Shown here one piece after another: positions 59,717-64,000 of a stretch of 64,000 bases of DNA. Both the position numbers and the translations under genes were made by a program. The stretch comes from Papiliotrema nemorosa. Lineage: Eukaryota; Basidiomycota; Tremellomycetes; Tremellales; Rhynchogastremaceae. Position 1 is the first letter of the stretch; each line of letters starts with the position of its first letter. Below the pieces are notes generated by a model. That model was not told where the DNA came from. It did not search any database and saw only the letters and a list, made by a program, of their open reading frames with translations. The stretch spans positions 124,001-188,000 of the forward strand of contig JASKOT010000030.1 in NCBI GenBank assembly GCA_032158125.1. The letters run 5' to 3'.

Positions 59717-60358
59717 CTACACAAAGAACGCGAGGTACGCGCTTGAGACCGCGGTAGCACCCATCACAAGGTATGCTCCAAGCTGCATACCCTTGAGTGT
59801 CAAACCTAACATCAGCTCGATCCAGCCGATACCATCGGACGCACCGTATCCGATGTCCCAAGCCAAATGACGGATACCGTTAAAGGTGTGGAAGGTAAAG
59901 GGCACGGAAAAGATGAGTTTAGCGGCCCCCTTGAACCAGAGTGGTAGCGAGGAGACGAGGTCGACGAGGTGGACAGAATCGATAGCGGGGAATGCTGGGT
60001 GAAGAAGGTAAAGAAGAGAGGCTGCGTAGAGGGTGCCGGAGAGGAAGACACCCGTCGCCCGATTCGCAATAGACAGGAGCCATGTTACCTACAGTCAGAT
60101 CAATCTCCTCATGGTAAAATTTACCTGTGGCTGGTAGATGGTGAAGTGGGGAGAGTTGGGACGATGCAATCGCTGGCTGTTAAGCAATGCAATGTTTTCC
60201 TGACTGGTCATCGGCTGAGTAGCAGCCCATCGTCGCGCAACGAGTGGAGTAGCGCGCAATGCCGGAGCTGACAATTAGTAGACGATCGCTGAGTTGGCAA
60301 CAATAGACTGACCAGTGCCGACTGCTCTGAGGATAGATCTGCGTGCGATGGCCGACAT
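59717..60358 (-). CDS. SDH3: Succinate dehydrogenase cytochrome b subunit (SDHC)
   Basis: SDH3, the haem-binding membrane anchor of respiratory complex II in the mitochondrial inner membrane. Start MSAIARRSILRAVGTGQSI (60356-60358), an Arg-rich presequence ending near RRWAAT. Then LLNSQRLHRPNSPHFTIYQP, the quinone-site signature RPxSPH; an intron; VTWLLSIANRATGVFLSG (Ser and Arg of the ubiquinone site); and TLYAASLLYLLHPAF. The second family motif PFTFHTFNGIRHLAWDIGYG has the haem His. The last helix is GAYLVMGATAVSSAYLAFFV. Three TM helices, as expected. Convergent with the JmjC gene. Confidence 0.92.
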
Positions 60359-60507
60359 GTTGGTGTGGAAGAGATGAAGAGGTCACGAAACAGACGAGCA
60401 ATGGGATCGAATACGCTTCGAGTTGAGTGACATTTGATTCGCTCGGAATTCGCCGCTACCCATCATACAAGGGGGGGAATACCCCGCATATCTCCGAGGC
60501 GCACACT

Positions 60508-62269
60508 CTATGCATCATCTTCGACTCTACTCGCAGCCAACAATGCACGCTTTGCTTCACGCTCAGCCCGTATGGTGTCGCGCATTGCAATCTGCTCCGC
60601 TATCTCCTTGCCCTTTGCTCCCTCCTTTGCTCTCACTCGTCGTCGATGCACCCGTGATTTGAGATGGCCGTCCCACTCCGACAAGGACAACGAGTAAGGT
60701 TTGCCCGGGGTGGAGCATACTGGACAGTCTTTTCGCATGTGCAGTTCTTGTCGCCTGCAATGAGTTGCACGTGAATAATACACTTACTCGGCCGTGTCTG
60801 GGACCTTTGTTTCGCCCACAGGATTATACACCTCTTCCAGCAGCTCGTGTGCGTCCTCATGGCCAATGTCTCTCCACGAAGGCATTACCTCTCGAGCCAA
60901 AAACTTGTGCAAAATGTCTCTTGCTGGCCCCTCTCCAGCCTCGCCGCCCGGTACTGCGTACACCTCAACCTCTCCGCCAAGACTGCGAGCTTCTCGCAAT
61001 GCGGGAAGCAACTGCTTTCGTATCCACTTGACCTGAGACTTGGCATATTGGTATGTCCGAGACTTGGTCTGCTCGAGCATGCTAGGAAATCGAGAATCAG
61101 ACGCAGGATTCTCTTGTGCAAGGTCAAGTCCAGCAAATTCTTTGTATCCAATGGCCTGAAAGATCCCTTCTGTGTGATCGATCGCACTGTCCGAACCGTA
61201 CATGTCGAGGGCAATCTGCCTCATCTCGGCAATCTCCCGCAACAATCCATTCTACAGATCAGCAGGGCAATAGACGAGACTTACCTCGAGCATTCGGTCT
61301 ACGCGACGATCCAGTCTAGGTCGCAAAGATTCGAGCGGTTCAAACACCCAGAAGACGAGTGTCCGAAATCAGACCGTGAGCCATTGTCGAGACAGCACTC
61401 ACCTGGCGTGTCTTCCCTTGACCGCCACATTGTCCGTATTCTCCCTTGGACCGACATCTCCTCCGCCCCGCTCCCACCACCGTTCAAGGCCTCTGCGAAC
61501 TTTTCGCCCGTCTCTCCAGTGCCACCTCGCGGCTTCTTTCGGGTCGACCGCGGCGAGCAGCGTGTAGATAGAATATAATTGATGCTCGTCCACGATGGTG
61601 GGCCTAGAGCGTGATGGTCCCGGTGCATCGTCAAGATCAGCACCACCAGGTAGCGGCGGCCATGTAGGATCCGGCCTCCAGAAAGTATCCAGGAGGGCTG
61701 TGAGATGCTCATTCAAATCTGTAGGAACGGGTGGTCGTGGTGTAGATGGTTTCCACCGGTTGTCCAGAGGATTGAAGGGTGTCTCCGGTGGAGGCGTCGA
61801 GGGACGCAGGGTCGACATCTCCTCCGGAGGAAAGAGAAAGTGCTGGATAAAATAGTGAGTACCCCCGCAGATGATTGGAAGCGTATCTTGCGGGAGAGTT
61901 TCGACCTGGTATGTAAGATATAAAAGGCGTCTCACGAACCTGTTTGGACGCCTCGGCGCACCACCGCCCTACTTCCCAGCTACCGCCTTGCCCAGGGCTC
62001 ACCATGTCAAGACCCCAATGTTCTATTCCACCCATTTCTTCGTGGTTCACCTTGTTAGTGATCACGTCTAGACCCCTGTAAAGCTGCATCGAGTCTGCCG
62101 AAAGAATCCTGGCTCGTCGATAAGGGCCATCTTGGCTGTGAAGCCCCTGCGCGATGGACACTGCTAGCTGAGACTTGCCCACTCCCGTGGTGCCAATCAC
62201 CGCTATGATGGGCTTGTCATGGAAACGTCTCTGATTCATCGCCCAGAGGGATCGAAAGAGGTTGAGCAT
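60508..62269 (-). CDS. MOD5: tRNA isopentenyltransferase
   Basis: Dimethylallyl-tRNA transferase, making i6A37 in mitochondrial and cytosolic tRNAs. P-loop IIAVIGTTGVGKSQLAVSIA, then RILSADSMQLYRGLDVITNK (catalytic Asp/Ser), GIEHWGLDMVSPGQ, and the family block TLPIICGGTHYFIQHFLFP. An insert rich in Pro follows, then WHWRDGRKVRRGLERWW. The distal blocks are GIFQAIGYKEFAGLDLAQ and SRTYQYAKSQVKWIRKQLLP. The C-terminus has a C2H2-type finger: CPVCSTPGKPYSLSLSEWDG then HLKSRVHRR, as in eukaryotic MOD5/TRIT1. Two in-frame ATGs matter: 62269 (MLNLFRSLWAMNQRRF, leader-like) and 62239 (MNQRRFHDK). A further ATG at 62362 is also in frame. Yeast Mod5 uses two starts for dual targeting. Confidence 0.9.
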
Positions 62270-62450
62270 GAAGAAAGATAAGTGGACACGATCAACATTT
62301 ACGAAATGTACTTCCGCCGGAAGATGGTCAAAGAATACTCGAGTAACATCACTCCATGACATATTGGCGGCGACGGCCGATTAGCAGCAAAGTATCAAAT
62401 TTTCACCCACCAAGTCGTTGTACCGTCTCATGCATGCTACAGGCCATGCA

Positions 62451-64000
62451 TCAGTCCATGATTGTATGTACAGGTACGCTAGGTTCTTCTCTATCTGCTG
62501 GTGCTTTCCCCTTCCCTTTACGACGCTTCTTTGCCGAGCTAGCCTCATCCATAGCTTTTCGCTTTCGTACCATATCCTCAGTCGAAAAGAAGAACGTACC
62601 CTGATATGTAGTGGTCATACCAGCCCGGGGACGCCTTTCCTCTGCTCTAGCCTCCCGCATTTCCTTGTTCTCAGCTTCCAGAGCCGCCTTTTCCGCTGCC
62701 AGCCGTTCTACAGTCTCAGAAAGCAATTTGACTCGATCCTTTACAGGTGTGTTCATCTCGGCTTCATGTTGCGCAATGAAATCCTGGTTTTCTAATGTGA
62801 GAGAGGCCATAGGGGTCCGAGAGAGGTTCTGTGAGGCCTGTAGAGGTGGCGTTGATGGGTTAGGCAGTCGTCTGTAGAGGGTTTCGGGTCGAAAAGGATA
62901 CAGACCGCTTGCTTTGAAGCCGGATCGGATATTGTCCTCTGTTAAGGCTTTTCTCCTTGTTTCTCCTATGCATGTTGCAAAGTCCGACTTCCCTACTCTT
63001 CCAGGTAGCAGTCTCTGAGTCCTATCCGCTTCCAGGCCCATCAACCGCTTGTACGGGCCAAAACACGCAATATCCAAAGGTTGACTGAGGTGCGATGTAT
63101 GTGCGGGCAAGATGAAGAGGTCGATATGATGGTGAAGGCAAAAACCCATGAATCGAGCAGTCACATGCGATGCATGACCATCCACGAAGAGTAAACGATG
63201 AGATGAGGGGTTGGGAGGCCGTGTGAGAGGGTGGAAATGGCTACGGAGCCACTCATATCCAACGTCGTCAGAGGTCCAGCCGCTTTTACTGGCAACCCAG
63301 TGCCATTGAGCAGCTTCAGGGAGGTTCCTAGGCATCCAGCGATCCTGTACCACACCCTCGCCTTTGAAAATGATCGTGGGAGGGAGAGACGTACCATCAG
63401 CAGCTATACATTCAATAGATGTAAGCCACTCCTGGCGACCACCATCGACCTTTGTTGCCCTTCCCGGCTGTTTCTTCCTAGATTCTCCTTCCGCCTGATC
63501 CCTGACCACCATGACCTGCTTGTTGACCGATGATCCAATGGAGAATCCAGTCTCGTCCATATTGAAGATAGACGAGACTGGGTATTTGTGGCGGTCGACT
63601 AAGGGCTTCAGCTCGGCGAAGAAGCTTTCAAACGTTTCCCGCGTCACTGCAATGTACCGAGTCCGTTCTAGCGACCTTGTCCGAACTGTGTGGACCTCAG
63701 GATGTCGTTTCTTGAAGTAGGAGATCCAGGCTTTACTGAATTTTGTCGGTTCAGCGGCATCGGGGTGGTCGATCAAATGACGTTGATGTTGAATGGTTGT
63801 AGCTACCTGTCGTATCTCGCCAGGAGTCAATGGTTGGCCTATTCGTTGCTGCCGGAGTATCCATGACACCAGAACATCCTCCTCAGAAGGTGTCAAGTGC
63901 TGGAGATGCGTATAGGCCACAGTACGCGGTCGACTAATCCCCTGCAAGCGATTGGCGAGGGTCTGGCGGTTGACATTGAATTTCTCAGCCGTATCCTGCA
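62451..64000 (-). CDS. Pogo/Fot1-type DDE transposase (5' partial)
   Basis: Transposase of the pogo/Fot1/Tigger branch of the Tc1-mariner superfamily. The single open frame continues beyond the window end; the first residues seen are QDTAEKFNVNRQTLANRLQG, a Psq-type helix-turn-helix. A CENP-B-type HTH follows (HLTPSEEDVLVSWILRQQRI, then KFSKAWISYFKKRHPE). The DDE/DDD catalytic core is intact: FNMDETGFSIG, LLFVDGHASHVTARF and LSQPLDIACFGPYKRLMG. The C-terminal part has an ALTEDNIRSGFKASGLYPF block, a coiled coil (ERLAAEKAALEAENKEMREA) and a Lys-rich tail ending VPVHTIMD. No stop or frameshift across about 515 codons, so it could be a recent or domesticated copy. Terminal inverted repeats were not found by eye. 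Confidence 0.9.
   Translation of the reverse strand, partial: QDTAEKFNVNRQTLANRLQGISRPRTVAYTHLQHLTPSEEDVLVSWILRQQRIGQPLTPGEIRQVATTIQHQRHLIDHPDAAEPTKFSKAWISYFKKRHPEVHTVRTRSLERTRYIAVTRETFESFFAELKPLVDRHKYPVSSIFNMDETGFSIGSSVNKQVMVVRDQAEGESRKKQPGRATKVDGGRQEWLTSIECIAADGTSLPPTIIFKGEGVVQDRWMPRNLPEAAQWHWVASKSGWTSDDVGYEWLRSHFHPLTRPPNPSSHRLLFVDGHASHVTARFMGFCLHHHIDLFILPAHTSHLSQPLDIACFGPYKRLMGLEADRTQRLLPGRVGKSDFATCIGETRRKALTEDNIRSGFKASGLYPFRPETLYRRLPNPSTPPLQASQNLSRTPMASLTLENQDFIAQHEAEMNTPVKDRVKLLSETVERLAAEKAALEAENKEMREARAEERRPRAGMTTTYQGTFFFSTEDMVRKRKAMDEASSAKKRRKGKGKAPADREEPSVPVHTIMD
62451..64000 (-). mobile_element. Fot1/pogo-like DNA transposon, partial
   Basis: Element inferred from the transposase. 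The 3' boundary should lie between the transposase stop (62451) and the MOD5 start (62239-62362); no inverted repeat or TA duplication could be matched because the other end is outside the window. Confidence 0.6.

Overview
The window is gene-dense, intron-rich fungal nuclear DNA. Nearly every gene is interrupted by many short GT-AG introns of about 35-60 nt, with CTNAY-like branch points and acceptors that include AAG and GAG. The most highly expressed genes (SSB-type HSP70, ubiquitin-RPL40) use CGA heavily for arginine. This, together with the gene repertoire, suggests a basidiomycete of the Tremellomycetes (Cryptococcus/Kwoniella/Tremella relatives). That placement is inference; no rRNA or other marker is in view. 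No tRNA, rRNA or CRISPR was recognised.

Layout. 1-6.3 kb: SGT2 (5' end cut by the window), mitochondrial oligoribonuclease REX2, an unrecognised cysteine-rich type I membrane protein, and an ABHD/EHT1-type alpha/beta hydrolase. 6.5-16.8 kb: a Zn2Cys6 regulator whose first two zinc cysteines are not in the adjoining sequence, ORC3, an XRCC2-like recombinase paralogue, the bisphosphate nucleotidase MET22, the proteasome chaperone NAS2, and a short-chain dehydrogenase. 17.6-20 kb: an unrecognised tandem paralogue pair with acidic aromatic-Gly-x-Trp C-terminal motifs. The second copy carries a frame disturbance that coincides with a possible 44-nt intron.

20.2-33 kb: VPS53 (GARP tethering), divergent dynactin p25, a coiled-coil protein, MED6, UBI-RPL40 (with an 8-nt exon), the ceramide-binding protein SVF1, and an MMTAG2-type basic nuclear protein. 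33.4-43.6 kb: VAC8, a chromodomain protein, SSB-type HSP70, an NADPH oxidase and a MICOS Mic26/27 protein. 44-53.2 kb: a possible Mediator Med25-like protein, a second short-chain dehydrogenase with an in-frame stop, a hypothetical protein, mitochondrial methionine aminopeptidase, and the poly(A)-RNA-binding protein NAB2. 53.7-64 kb: an MFS transporter, the MBOAT lysophospholipid acyltransferase ALE1, a cupin/JmjC oxygenase, SDH3, the tRNA isopentenyltransferase MOD5, and a pogo/Fot1-type transposase running off the window end.

The region is mostly single-copy housekeeping genes with no cluster logic. Recurrent themes are mitochondrial targeting (REX2, MIC26/27, MAP1D, SDH3, MOD5, possibly MET22) and membrane traffic or lipid handling (VPS53, VAC8, SVF1, ALE1, the ABHD protein). 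The points most worth a second look are the tandem pair at 17.6-20 kb, the two defective dehydrogenase paralogues, the NADPH oxidase, the 8-nt exon in RPL40, and the transposase. Exon joins were made by eye from splice signals and family conservation, so individual boundaries may be off.
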